A stretch of DNA of 64,000 nucleotides, from assembly GCA_003342895.1 (NCBI GenBank), contig PTFA01000082.1, forward strand, positions 3,313,232 through 3,377,231, written 5' to 3'. Both the position numbers and the translations under genes were made by a program. The notes beneath the pieces were generated by a model. The model saw only the letters and a list, made by a program, of their open reading frames with translations, ran no database searches and was not told the origin of the DNA. Each line of letters begins with the position of its first letter. Positions within the stretch are counted from its first letter, which is position 1. Positions 52,276 to 63,230 of this stretch are shown one piece after another. This stretch comes from Casuarius casuarius. Its lineage: Eukaryota; Chordata; Aves; Casuariiformes; Casuariidae.

Positions 52276-55200
52276 CTGAAAATTTAAGTTATTTTTGAAA
52301 CTGGGGCTTCACGATACACCAGTTTCACACAAAAAGTATTTACTACTCACAGACAAGCAATAAAATACCCTTTAGGCAACTGTTCAAACTGTGAAAAGAG
52401 ACTGCATCACATGATCTTTATTTGTTCCCCTCACACATACAGATTCCTCCGCAGATGAAATGCAAGAAAGACCCTATTAGCATGCTCAGGAGGCAAAAGC
52501 TCAGGTTTGCCAGCCTTTAACCGGAGTGCAAATCCCATGTAGTAACACCCAAAGAAGTCCTCCCTGACATACCGTAACTCTAATAGGCACCTTAAATTTA
52601 ACAGCATTAGAACATGTCCACATCACCAAATAGTCTGCGTATTCAGATGATTTTTAGAAGTTTCTAGTCATCAGTGCAGGGAACTTGTAAAAAACATCAT
52701 AGCAGGGCACAGCAGACTCCCAGGAATGTAACAGCTACGTAATGAAGAGCAGGTCCTAAACAATAAGTGAAGCTGAGATCTCTTAGAAAAAGCTATATGA
52801 GTACATGACTAAAAGGGATGGATTAAATACTTAATACCTAACTCTTGTGCACTTGACTTCACAATTGAGGTGTGTGTGTGCATGTGTTTAACTTCCTAGG
52901 CTGTTCCTTTCAAAAACAACAAAGTGAATGCCAGCCTTCTTCCCATCTTCTCAAAAAAAGACACTGTGTGGCATTACACTGCCTTCCATACTAGCTGTCA
53001 GAAGAAGCAGGACTGTCTGGCTGCCAACACAGACCTGAGTGAAGGAAGTGGCTCTATTGGCAGTTTCAGTTTGTCACTTGCCACACAAGTCAGCCATTGG
53101 AGGGGCTGAGACACACAATTTACTTTTGGGTTTCACAGACCTTTGCCGACAGGATTTCTGAGCCACTCTAAATTCAGTCCCCAGCTCTGCCGGTTCCAAT
53201 AGCTGCAGAGTTTCTAGCTACCGCTCTTCCTGGCTGAGTCTTTCGGTCCCTCCAGCCTGGCTCTATCTTGAATCTGTATCATCCTCTCAGGTATCTGAGC
53301 ACACGTCTGCTTTCCCCAGATCTGTCACCTCCAGTTCTGGTTCTTGTTGTGTTTTAATCCAAACCAGAAGCCTCAGAGGCTGGCAGAAAGGGTACCGAGG
53401 GTGTAGGAATGGCTGTTCCCCCTGCCATTTCCTACCTCCTTGTCCCAGGAGGCAGCTGTGGCTGCTAGCAAAGTCCTGATCAACAACTTCAAGTCCTCAT
53501 TTCAAACACAAGCAGAAAAAAAGCTGTTAGAAAAACTTTCAAATTAATAAAGCCTTTAAGAATGTGTGCAAAGTAACAGATACTCTTTTTAACATATCAC
53601 TTGGTCAAATACAGATGTGTATTTTCCTCAAAAGAACAAAAAAGGCTGATGCTGGACACAAAAGCAACAAGTTAAGTGTCAAGTTTTTGTTCCAAAGCAT
53701 GGAGATTTTAGACTGGTGCACTGAAATGGGTGCACTTCTTTGTAATTCTCTAGTCTTACTCTTGAGAGTAATTGAACTATTTCTTTTTTCATTGGAATAT
53801 ATACATAATATATATAATTTTAAACCTGAAGCACACACTTGGAATAGACTTTCATCCCCTCTGGAGGTGGTTTAAGAGTTAAAAAGATAGCATCAGGATC
53901 ATTGTGCAGTCCTAAATACACAAATACTTCACCCACTCGTATGCTAATCTGGATTAAAACATAGCTAGTCAATACTGCAGTACAAATATTTGGCAATAGC
54001 CACAACCAACTGCCATTACAGAAATATATTAGACAGAAGAAAAGAGAGAGCTGTTTGGTCTCATGTAAATTTAATGTCAGATTATATTATCTGTGACTGC
54101 ACTTTGCAGCTCAACATGGCTTTGTGTGGAAAATAAAATTCTGTGATTTACAGCATTACAAATATTCACTAAATGCCTTAATTGCCCTCTCTTCATGCAA
54201 AGCGGCACTTCATTATTAGCTTACAGAGTGTACTATATCAGGGAGATGATTTTTTCTTAATTCATTATTGACACCTTAAAAAAGATCTGTATTTTGCTAA
54301 TATTCCTTTGAATAAGAACAGCGTCTGCTTTACCTCAGCAGTCTGTGACAAACAGCTACATTCATTTCTTTGTTACTATGGCAATATTAGGTAGGGGGTA
54401 CAGAAATGGGCTGATGCTTTTATCTTCTCCCTTTGTACTCAGGATATACTCTCTTTCTCCCCCCCTTCCTTATTTTTGAATAAAACNGCCACAAAGGGGG
54501 ATAAGAATCATTCAAAGAATCAAAACAAAGGTTATTTTCTTAACTTTGTTGTTATATTAACTGAAGATAAATTGCAAGGCTATGGATACTATATAAACAC
54601 CAACAACCCTACAACAGGAACTCAAAGTATTTTTTCCCTTTGGGGAAAAAACCTGAAGCACCCATGACTCACTCTGCTTCCCCATCAAGCAAAACTGAAC
54701 CTCTTTGTTGTTTAACAGTACCCTGGCAATGATGAGGGCAAGGAAACAGATCATACAACTTGCTCTTCCTCCAGAAACAACTACAGCAGTTAACTTGGGC
54801 ACATTTGTGAGTGACAAGTGGGATGACATCCCACTTTTTATACGACTCTGAAGCACAAAGAAAATAGGCTAGTGTATGACTAACAAGAATACCTTCTCTG
54901 TACCCATTTGCTTCTAACTAGCAGTATCTTAAGGCAAAGAAAAGTGGAAGGCAGAGTAAGCCCTTGAGGTGATCAGTACAGTATGAATAAAGTATTCAGT
55001 CATGACAGGTGTAATCAAGAGGTTTACAGCAAAACATCTTGTTTGCATCTGTTGACTCAGCCATCGGCAGAAACTCTCTCTAGTCATACCAGTCAAAACA
55101 AACCAGATGAGCCAAGATCTCCAGCTAACACTAGCCAAGCTCACTGTGAATGCAGTGGGTTAGGGGGCAGCCATATAAGCAGCTCAGCCAGCTGAGCTGA

Positions 55201-56010
55201 GAGGGAAGCTTTGCCACGGCTGGGTGTCAGCCAGTGGTAGCACAGCTGTTTGCAGGCCAGGTTTGCTGTGCTCTGCCCGTTCTGGTCAAAATCTGTATTC
55301 ATCCACTCGAGATTAGTGACACTGCTTGTGCCTGCAAAGTTATTTTCAGATTACTCATTCAGAAGTTAGGAAAGAGAGAAGATAATAATGAGCTCTTTGT
55401 TTCCAAAAATCAGCTCTTCAAACCCCAGTAAGAAGTTAAGTTTTAGGATTTCTAACCTGCTTTGTTACAAGAGAGCACTAGCACAACATTCATTCAGTTG
55501 TTCATTCAGATAGGAGAGCCATTTGACAGATGATTTTCTGTAGTCCTTGATTCTGCTTCCACTTCAGTACTGCCTTAGACAACACATTTTTCTCCTTTGC
55601 CCAAAGCAGTCTGTGGTTTTGACAGCTACACATTCTTACTATGCATTCCTGTAGGTTTCAGCATTTTTCAAATAGGTGATCCCAATAATTTGCTAGTTGG
55701 GTTAGAGATTCCTGACTAGCATGTCTAAACCTACGGACCATTAGCTTGCTTTTCTTTCTGAAATTTCATGAAACCCTCAGAAGTAAGCTACAGAATNCAA
55801 GTAATCCATAAATTGCAAGCTTTTTAACTCCTGCTGATCTACAAACCAGTTTGTCACATGGCTGTTAATAAATGCAGAAAAAATGAGAAGTTGGCTAACT
55901 CAACTTTGCAGTAAGGCATTTCCCATGAGCAGCAGAGAGCAGCATTGTACAGATATAGTATTTCATAAGAACACCAGACAAAAGAACAAAACAAAAAACA
56001 GCTTTTTTTT

Positions 56011-56043
56011 GTTACTGATCGTACTTTCNGTATGATCAGTAAC
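56011..56043. repeat. Inverted repeat, 14-base arms, 5-base loop
   Basis: The arms GTTACTGATCGTAC and GTATGATCAGTAAC pair along their whole length with a single non-Watson-Crick position (a G-T pair), around the loop TTTCN. It lies in the gene A intron between the 56.8 kb candidate exon and the next. Confidence 0.85.
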
Positions 56044-56815
56044 GAGGTTCACAATAGGGATGTGAATCCCACTTCTGCAGTCAACTTTCCCAAACATCCC
56101 AGGAAGCAAAAAGCACTCCAAAAGGTATTATAAGCATCAAGACAAATTCAGCATTTGATGGTCCACAGTAATTGCCACCCTGCAGTATTGCCAGGTTTAA
56201 TTTAAAGACATTACAGTGATCATTAAAAGTATCTGGGTCAAAGTTTTTCTCATTTTGACAGAGGCCTATTGTAAAATCTATCAGAAAAACTAGAAAATCA
56301 TGAGATTGAAAGTTGGGGATTAGCATTTTTCTTCTATTCATAATTTATAGGAATCACCTGCTAATGGCATCTCATTTATTATCCTCCAGATACATCTGGC
56401 AAGCCAAATTATTTCTACTCTAAGATGTTCTGCATAAAGACTCCACACAAAATTTTCTGAAAGTTACAAGCAGCTCAGTGACTACCCATAAACTGAAAAG
56501 CTAATTCTGCATAGAATACATGGTTTAATATAGTGCTCAGTACAAAATATCATCAGAGCAAATATGTAACTCCAGAGCACCATAGCCTTCCTTTTAATAA
56601 TGTTCATGCAGGACATTTGTGCCTGTCCTGAGAAGAGATTTCAGTCATTCCAAACTAATTTGGAGAAAGCATGTCAATGTGTAAGAAAGCCCACTTGGCT
56701 AAGATCACTCTCAAGATATGTTCAGCACTCCACATGGTGGTAAAAAAAATTCCTAATGCCATACAGCCCCACACAACAGTCTTTGCGAAGCAGTTACTCA
56801 ATTGTTGACACTTAC

Positions 56816-56851
56816 TTTGTTTGCTATGAAGCTTGGTACTGAATGTGGAGG
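56816..56851 (-). CDS. Gene A, candidate 36-base exon
   Basis: An excellent acceptor (CTTTTCCCC, a T run, ATTGCCAG) and a donor AAA|GTAAGT flank 36 bases reading PPHSVPSFIANK, phase 0 on both sides. It therefore drops in without changing the frame between the 57.1 and 47.5 kb exons. Such short matches can arise by chance. The strength of both sites is the main support. Confidence 0.38.
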
Positions 56852-57092
56852 CTGGCAATAAAAAAGGGGAAAAGATGAGTGTNTGTTCGCTATCAAGAAC
56901 TGCATGAGAAGTTACAATACTAGCGACCACAGGAAAAAAGTGGGGGGTGATTGCATCATATGAGCTTCTATTAAAATGGCTGCAGGAACCAGGCAGTAAA
57001 TACAAATGTTTCACAGAACTATAATTACTATATGGACTGTGTTCAAAAAAAAAATCCATTTAAAGCCACAGTTTCTTATTGAGAAATATTAC

Positions 57093-57195
57093 CTGATTCC
57101 TGCAATGAAGTGGCAGATAAGTATCCTGAATTGGAGGAAATGCCCTCTTTCGGTAGCACTGTAAGTTGGTTGCCATAACCATTACAGTCTTCCTA
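57093..57195 (-). CDS. Gene A, coding exon 2
   Basis: The acceptor region is TTTCTCTTGGCAG followed five bases later by a second AG. The donor is CAG|GTAATA. The frame reads RKTVMVMATNLQCYRKRAFP and then PIQDTYLPLHCRNQ, ending in phase 0. Two internal methionines (codons at 57182 and 57176) would serve as starts for transcripts from the other promoters. The segment is basic, then proline-containing, with no domain I can name. The outer acceptor would start the exon at 57200. It is the first exon downstream of three CpG-rich first-exon candidates, which supports its role as a shared exon. Confidence 0.6.
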
Positions 57196-57429
57196 CTGGT
57201 CTGCCAAGAGAAAGAGCGAAGATAAACAAGACTGTATAAACAGGGAACGATATAATGGCACCTTGTTAGAAGCGCTAACTACAAAGCCGAAGTTAAGCAT
57301 ACTTAGCAGGTATGTTATTACACATCTCACTGTACTTCACTTTTACTGGGGTCCCCCTCACCAGTACACAACTCAACCCTAGGAAAAACGTCATTTAGTG
57401 AGGCGAGCTTCAGGTTAAGGGGTGAGCCG

Positions 57430-57870
57430 CTGGCACGTTTTTCTCCAGCCTGACCAGCCAGCACTGAGATGCGCCGGGCGGGACCTCCGCGCTGGGCCTC
57501 GGGAGCCGCCGCAGGGGGCGCACGGACATGGCGGCCCGCGGGCAGCAGCAGCGCTGCCTCAGGGGCACCCCGCAGCCGCGCGCGCCGCGGGCGGTAACGG
57601 CCCCCGAGAGCCGTTAGGAGACGCGTTCTTAACGGCCGCGCGGGGCCGCCCCGGCGCCGCCCGCTTCGTTGACGCCGGAGCAGCAGGTAGCTGCGCCAGT
57701 GCCTGGCCATTTCCACGGGTTCCGGCAGCCCCTGTGCGCGGAGCAGCCGCAGGAGTTCAGCGGCGACTGCGGCGGGTGCTTGGTGCCCGGGCGCTCCCGC
57801 AGAGCCGCCCCCCCCGCTGCAGCCCGGGGCAGCCGATGGGGCATGCACAAAAACTGGGCGGTTCTGTGGG
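57430..57870. promoter_or_regulatory. Third CpG island, alternative promoter candidate
   Basis: This is a strongly CpG-rich block. A minus-strand donor, CTG|GTGAGG, at 57362/57361 could end a first exon starting here. Long open frames exist on both strands inside the block, the usual by-product of high GC, so I call none of them. Spliced to 57200, the minus frame stops at once, leaving the ATG of the next exon as the start. Confidence 0.5.
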
Positions 57871-58090
57871 GATTTTTTTTTCTCTGTTAATTGCAACCAA
57901 GCGGTTCGCGTACGTAGCCTCCTTCCCTGAGAATTTTGCTTTCATTCTTAACTTCTATTCAAATTGTAAGTAGTATCTGCCGATTTTTTCTCTTTTTAGT
58001 TTAAAATATCGAGAGTTCTGGCACGTAGCACTCTTCCCGCTTAGATCTGGTACTGTAAATCACCTCCCTTCCCCTCGCTACGTGACTTAC

Positions 58091-58146
58091 CTGATCGGTT
58101 GCTGGTAGTGCACTCGGGACTGATGTTCAGCCAACCACACGGACAT
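58091..58146 (-). CDS. Gene A, coding exon 1 (unrecognised protein)
   Basis: On the minus strand an ATG at 58146 opens a frame reading MSVWLAEHQSRVHYQQPI and then two bases (AG) before a perfect donor, CAG|GTAAGT. The exon lies just downstream of a CpG island. The frame continues into RKTVMVMATN of the next exon only if the inner of two closely spaced acceptors is used, at 57196/57195. With the outer acceptor (57201/57200) it stops after six codons and would be an upstream ORF. The splice signals and coding-like codons make a real first exon likely. The exact start is less sure. Confidence 0.5.
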
Positions 58147-58259
58147 TAAAAAAAAACCACCANCAACAACAAAAAACCTACTAAAATCTGCTCTCATCAG
58201 CGCTAACCGAGACGCTGTAAAGCAACTTGGTGGCTAACTTAGAGCGGTTTTGTCCGGTA

Positions 58260-58460
58260 GACAGAAAAACCGGGGCAGGTCGCCTTGCCTTTCCCCCCCG
58301 CGGGGCCGCGTGCTGTGCAGCCCGCCGGGGCGCGCCCCCGCGCAGCGCCGTGCTCCCCCCCGCGCAGCCGGCGCTTCTGTGCGCAGTGGGGTGACGGGCA
58401 GCGAGGCCGAGCTCCGGCTGGTAAAACGCAGCAAAGCGCAGAGCTGGTTGGCTCGGGCCG
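58260..58460. promoter_or_regulatory. CpG island, likely main promoter of gene A
   Basis: This is a GC-rich block with many CpGs and GC boxes. On the minus strand it leads into the first coding exon, whose donor at 58091/58090 is a perfect CAG|GTAAGT. The transcription start is inferred to lie inside the block. Confidence 0.6.
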
Positions 58461-61089
58461 AGGTTTATAGGAGAACTAGTAATCAACAGATAACGTTACT
58501 TGTCTCGTTCATTTGCTTTATTTCTCTGTTTAAATAGGAGCCCTTTTTTCCCCCAAAAACTCAGCTCTCACCAGCACCCAGAAGTGTGGCAACAGGAAAG
58601 ATCGTGAAACTATGACATCCTTAGTCAGAACCCTGAAAGCTGAGCATCATCTGGCCCTGACTCAACAGTACGTTTAACCACAGTGTAGAACTAATTTGGG
58701 GATGGAAATCACTTTTCATGATTTCACACGTGCTGTGCTTCCACCTAAGATGTAAGCCCTCACAGCGAGAAGGATTGAAGACTGCTATCCCAAGACACCT
58801 TACTGTGAAACAAAGACTGGGTGTTTTTGATATCTTCAGTTAAAATGAAACAAAAACTTCAAGCTGTTCCAAATCTTTCAAGTCTTTATCATACACTGTA
58901 AAAAAAAAAAATAAAAAAATCAACTCTTAGAATCTGCTTCCAAAAAGCCTTTAACAACCCTTTCATTAAAGTTGAAATGGACAAAAGTACATCAGTCTAT
59001 GGAATCATCTTACTGCTATTACTGGGAAGCAGTGACTTTCTCTGAACTCCCTACACACTGAAGCTCATAACCCATACCACATGCATTTTACTGGCTTGCC
59101 CCTGAAGTTATCTGTATAGTATCACAGCATTTTCTCCATATGCTTGGAAGCAGTGAGAGAACCTATAAATAACAAACTACCAGCACATCTATGTTGAAAG
59201 ACTGTTGCTTCAGGTATTTTTCACTGAAGGGAAAATTTGTGTCTTTCTCATGTCTTGGAGGCAACCTCTTGAACAGTATTAACTCTGATGCTGACTGAGC
59301 TAGCAGAAATTATAGGTAATCAGCATGACTTGAGACTTGCCTGTTACACAGCTGTCAGCTGGAACACAAACATTGCTGTAATTGGTTGCTGCAAAATGGT
59401 GAATCCTCTTTCAGAAAGTATCAAAGCAAAACCTTCTCAGAGGCTCTTCCTCTCCTTACAAAACCACCGCTTAGGACAGTGGAGCTTTTCTTTAGCAAGA
59501 AGACAGAACGTACCTCTGAGTCCCCAGCACAAAACCAGCCTCCCAAGAAACTAACCCCCTCAGCCCTTCCCTCTCCCTGGTGGAAAGAAAGTGTTGCTGA
59601 TGAAGACACTGTACTTCTAGTCCACTCACAAAAGAGTAACCAAATCCTACTGCTTCCATCCATCCATCCATCCACATATTAGGATCCATTAGGCACAGCT
59701 GATAATGGCAGATGAGGTTGTTTTACAGCTCATAGGGAATAGTGCTGGTCTGGGCTTTAAAAGTGTTTTGATGAGGAAGAGCACAAGAGAATATAACAGC
59801 TGCACAATAATGAGCTCTCAAGTCAAATTTGAAAAGAAAGATACTAATTTTGTCAGTGTATCAGTTTTTCTACTCCACCATTTTCCTTGAATTAAATGTA
59901 TTATAAATACACAGTAAAATACCATTCTTATCCTGAAGAACTACAATACTTAAAAAATGACTTTAAGGTACACTGTATATGAATGTCTTGATAGGATTTT
60001 TCTTTCTTTCCAAACAGACTTTTAATGTTTGTTCATTCCAGAATACAGAATGTACATTCAAGTACCAAATACTTACACGGTTTCATCTTCCTCACTGACA
60101 AAGTCATAGTCAGTGTATACAAGGATTTAACATAAACCATACATTTAACATAGACCATCCAAAGACAGTCTCGTACCCATCAAATCTGTAAATTCTGGAT
60201 TATGCAATACCATTACATTTTCCTTTGAGAGGTGAGTTGCAGGACTGGCGGTCCTTGGCACTGAATGCTGAAATCACATTGTGGGATTTTACCATTTGTG
60301 AGCTATGTCTTTGCGGAAGGAATTCAGACCATTTTTGTACATGACCCTGGTTCAAGGCACACTCTTTCTTTCTAATCACTGACACTAGGAAACGGTGCAC
60401 CACTGACTTTTCTCTCATATCCCAGCCTCCACTGAGACAGTGTAGGGGTGGGGTTGTTCAGCTGGAGAAGTACGGGGTTAATCTGTGTCTAGCTTCTCAG
60501 TGCTTGCTCAGAAACAGCAGTACATCTGAGAGCGTGTAATAGCTGCCTAAAAGACGAGACCCAGAATATGTTTCTGTAAATCATACTGTGGAGGAAGGGA
60601 AACTATCTACCCTGAAGCAAATATTGATTATTTTAAACATCCCATGGCCCCAGCTGCTCATAATTCTCTTTCAGCAGCTAAAAGGGTTGTGAGTTGGAGT
60701 CACAGGTCCCTGCACAAGGCTCCTCAAGGATATCTAATACACTGTAAAAAGCAAATGTAGTGAACTCTGGTCAGACTGTTGGTTGTTATGGCAAGAGCAG
60801 ATCTATGCCATCTGAAAAGTACTCCTGAACATATTTAATTTTTTCATCAGTACAGAATAATAGCTTTTCAGATACTTATACTGAAGTCTTTTGGCAGCCT
60901 CGGAGACTCAAAATTGAGAAAGCCATTGGATAGCGCCTTAGGAAAGTCTCTGTAGAGACTCATAGAAAAGTTCTCCTGACCTTTATTTAATACAGATGCA
61001 GCAAAGAGACAGAAGACCTTTGTTTCACAGTACCTCCCTTTCATTTTCTGCTTGTGCTCACTAGCATGATGTTATGAAACCACTGCTCA
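58461..61089. other. No gene seen
   Basis: Upstream of the gene A CpG island. AT-rich, with the CCAT repeat at 59.66 kb. If the 63 kb first exon is used, this is an intron. Confidence 0.5.
59656..59674 (+). repeat. (CCAT)n microsatellite
   Basis: Between four and five CCAT units in succession. They generate the DGWMDGW-like reading on the other strand. Confidence 0.85.
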
Positions 61090-61215
61090 GGCGGGCTGGT
61101 CAGGGTCGCTTCAGGCGAACCATGCGCTGCTGAGACGGGGCAGTACCGCAACGGGAATTCACGAAACACGTCGCTCCTCGGGCTGCCGTCCGTTGGCATG
61201 TTTGAAGTCTCCTGG
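61090..61215 (+). promoter_or_regulatory. Short CpG-rich block upstream of the small plus-strand gene
   Basis: About ten CpG dinucleotides fall in some 120 bases, in an otherwise CpG-poor neighbourhood. The block sits 150-260 bases before the ATG at 61357. This fits a small promoter or 5' UTR, but no TATA box or initiator is evident. Confidence 0.4.
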
Positions 61216-61356
61216 AGTTGGGGCCTTGTATTGGCTGAATCAGAGTTTTGGTTCTTGACGCTCTAAAGGGCTCTCGGTCTTTCAGCAAGAAAATGACCGG
61301 ATTAGTTTGTAGTATCATCTCTGTCGACATATAACTTCTTAAATAATGGATCTTAG

Positions 61357-61497
61357 ATGGCGGGAGCTGTGCCACGAAACACAAATACAATGAGGGATTA
61401 TGGAGGGTTTTCACCACTGTCAGAATCTTCACAAACATTTTGGTCTGTTGAAGCCTGCAACCGGGCTTTAACAAATATTATCCCAGACATTAATGAA
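61357..61497 (+). CDS. Small plus-strand gene, first coding exon (unrecognised)
   Basis: The ATG at 61357 is directly preceded by an in-frame TAG, so the start cannot lie further upstream in this frame. Forty-seven codons follow (MAGAVPRNTNTMRDYGG..., then SQTFWSVEACNRALTNIIPD...), and the exon ends at a consensus donor, GAA|GTAAGT, in phase 0. With exon 2 the product would be 58 residues, with no signal peptide or membrane segment visible. A second in-frame ATG at codon 12 has a better context (ACAATGA). The 61.09-61.21 kb leader is CpG-rich. The gene lies antisense within the region between gene A's alternative first exons. I do not recognise the protein. The composition looks coding, but a short exon in a non-coding RNA is possible. 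Confidence 0.5.
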
Positions 61498-62156
61498 GTA
61501 AGTAACCTGTGTTATTATGTTTAATTTATCTACAGGTTAGAGGTACTAGAATTAATCAATTTTCTTTTTAACTGAAAAAATACCTAGAGGTAAGCCACAT
61601 GCTAAGTTCAGGAAAGTTATTGTTAGTATATAACAAACAACTTTTTCTGTCCTTTTTAATGTCACATAAGATTTATGGACCCTTAGTATAGAGATACTCA
61701 GAATACCAGCAATACCATTCAACATTAAAAGAGAGCATAAAAGTTAGTAAATACTGAAATCAACAAATCTTGATGTTAAGTTTTAGTGAAGGAGGTACTG
61801 TTCCAAGGAGACATAAGTTATATGACTTTAAAGAGCGCAGTGGCTCTTAATATCCAATGCAAAATCCAAAGGCCCATCTCAGGCCATTTCCAATTTTTAT
61901 GCACAGTGAACTATCCAATACAAAAGATCTTAGCTGCATGATTTCCAGGTGTCTTTGTTCAAATTAATCCTTTAGGAAAAAAATCTACCCATGCACTTCT
62001 CAAGTTCTCAAATAAATTCTTCTAGCATACTTTGAGCATATTCCTTTATTGTCAAAATTGGCTGTCCCTTTTAATTTTTGCCAAGAATCCTGCTACTAAC
62101 TGTTTTTTGCTGCTGTTGTGCGTTCATATTTATTGATTTTTTCTGTTGCACTTCAG

Positions 62157-62192
62157 ACTCTGAACAAAGCAGTTTTCAGTAGGCTTTTTTAA
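62157..62192 (+). CDS. Small plus-strand gene, exon 2 with stop codon
   Basis: A strong acceptor (a T-rich tract, then TTGCACTTCAG) precedes 62157. Joined in phase 0 to the exon ending at 61497, it reads TLNKAVFSRLF and then TAA. An AATAAA follows at 62447-62452. Another acceptor (TTATTTTTTCAG before 62423) would give WLYQCL and a TAG in the same phase, so the terminal exon is not settled. Confidence 0.4.
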   Translation, partial: TLNKAVFSRLF

Positions 62193-62446
62193 CACTTCAT
62201 CCTTTAACAAGTGAATCACTTCTCTTTGCAATTGGAGATACTGATTATATTTGGTATGAAAGCATACAGCAGTTTTAAGGGACTTAACATTTATGAGAGT
62301 CAAAGATGCTCCCTTATAAACCAACATCTCCCCAAAAACACAGAGGCAAACTCAGCTACAGTTCAAGCTCTAGGATTTGAACTCAGCTATTTTACTTCTG
62401 TGTTAGATTGGTTATTTTTTCAGTGGCTGTATCAATGCCTTTAGTT

Positions 62447-62452
62447 AATAAA
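62447..62452 (+). terminator. Poly(A) signal AATAAA
   Basis: This canonical signal lies 255 bases after the TAA of the small plus-strand gene, in AT-rich sequence. Confidence 0.4.
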
Positions 62453-62889
62453 TATTTTTATCAAAGCATCTGCTCTGTCATTCCTGAGCTTAAGAAAAAA
62501 TTGTGGAAAAAAGTGTTTAATCAAACCTGGAGCAAAATGAGATACTGTACAAAATGTAACACTATCACCGTACCCAAGGCAGCCATAAAAACACCTTCCC
62601 CCAGAATTTAATGCAACAGTCGGCACAAACATTCTCTGGTGTAAGCAATTTACATGTAAATGAAATGTGTAATTTCCAATTTGTAGCACTAAACTGTGTT
62701 TTACTCCGCTTGATAAATCCAATTTAACACGATCCTACAGGCGCAAACATTTCTTTATTTGCAAAATGTTTGCCATGCCGTAGTAAATACTTGTTTCTTT
62801 TATTCTTGTAAGTTCCTTAGAAACAATACAAGAGCGGCAATAAGAGAGCGTTTCTGAGCCTCTTAAGACTTACCTTTTGCACTGTAATT

Positions 62890-63230
62890 TTTCTACACCG
62901 AAGCCGCTGTCTCCCCCCCCCCCGCCGCGCGCACCGCGGCGCGGGCAGCGGCGGCTCCCGCGCTCCCCCGCCCAGCGGAAAGACGAGCCCGTGTCTGGGC
63001 GCCGGGGGGGGGAAATCGCTCGGGCCACGCACACGGCTCCCCTCTTCTGTCCGAGGGGCAGCGCGGCCCCGCTGGCTGGCAGCCGCCCGAGGCAGCCGCG
63101 CCGGCCCGGAGCACCCGCCCCATTGTTCCCGCCACCTATTGTCCTTCGCCGGCGCGCCCCGCCGCCGCGGCGCGGCAGCAGGCACCGCTGCAGCAGCGCA
63201 CCTCCAGAGCGGGCCGGCCACGAAGGGGTC
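62890..63230. promoter_or_regulatory. CpG island with a minus-strand first-exon donor
   Basis: This is a dense CpG block with many GC boxes, just beyond the 3' end of PRR18, so it is not the PRR18 promoter. On the minus strand the block runs into a perfect donor, AAAAG|GTAAGT, at 62874/62873. It therefore looks like the promoter and first exon of a minus-strand transcript. The frame crossing the donor (ending KITVQK) is phase 0 and stays open if joined to the acceptor at 57200 of gene A. Open frames inside the island are expected from its GC content, so I do not call a protein start here. Confidence 0.6.

Larger units (their letters stand above)
47654..56815. other. Gene A intron region with candidate micro-exons
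   Basis: Apart from the candidates at 48.3, 50.6 and 52.2 kb, the A tract at 51.7 kb and the hairpin at 56.0 kb, I see no supported feature. Confidence 0.45.

Noticed and set aside
53825..53885. Short sequence resembling a CR1 segment (TGGAATAGACT ... CTCTGGAGGTGGTTTAAG)
   Set aside because: Only about 50 bases with partial similarity; too little to call.
56655..57059. 134-codon minus-strand open frame
   Set aside because: It contains an n and has no family resemblance. Only the 36-base segment 56816-56851 is bounded by splice sites.
57327..57896. 189-codon open frame on the minus strand, with overlapping long frames on the plus strand
   Set aside because: It lies in a CpG island where stop codons are rare in every frame. 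The product is Arg/Ala/Pro-rich and low in complexity, and spliced to the next exon it stops at once.
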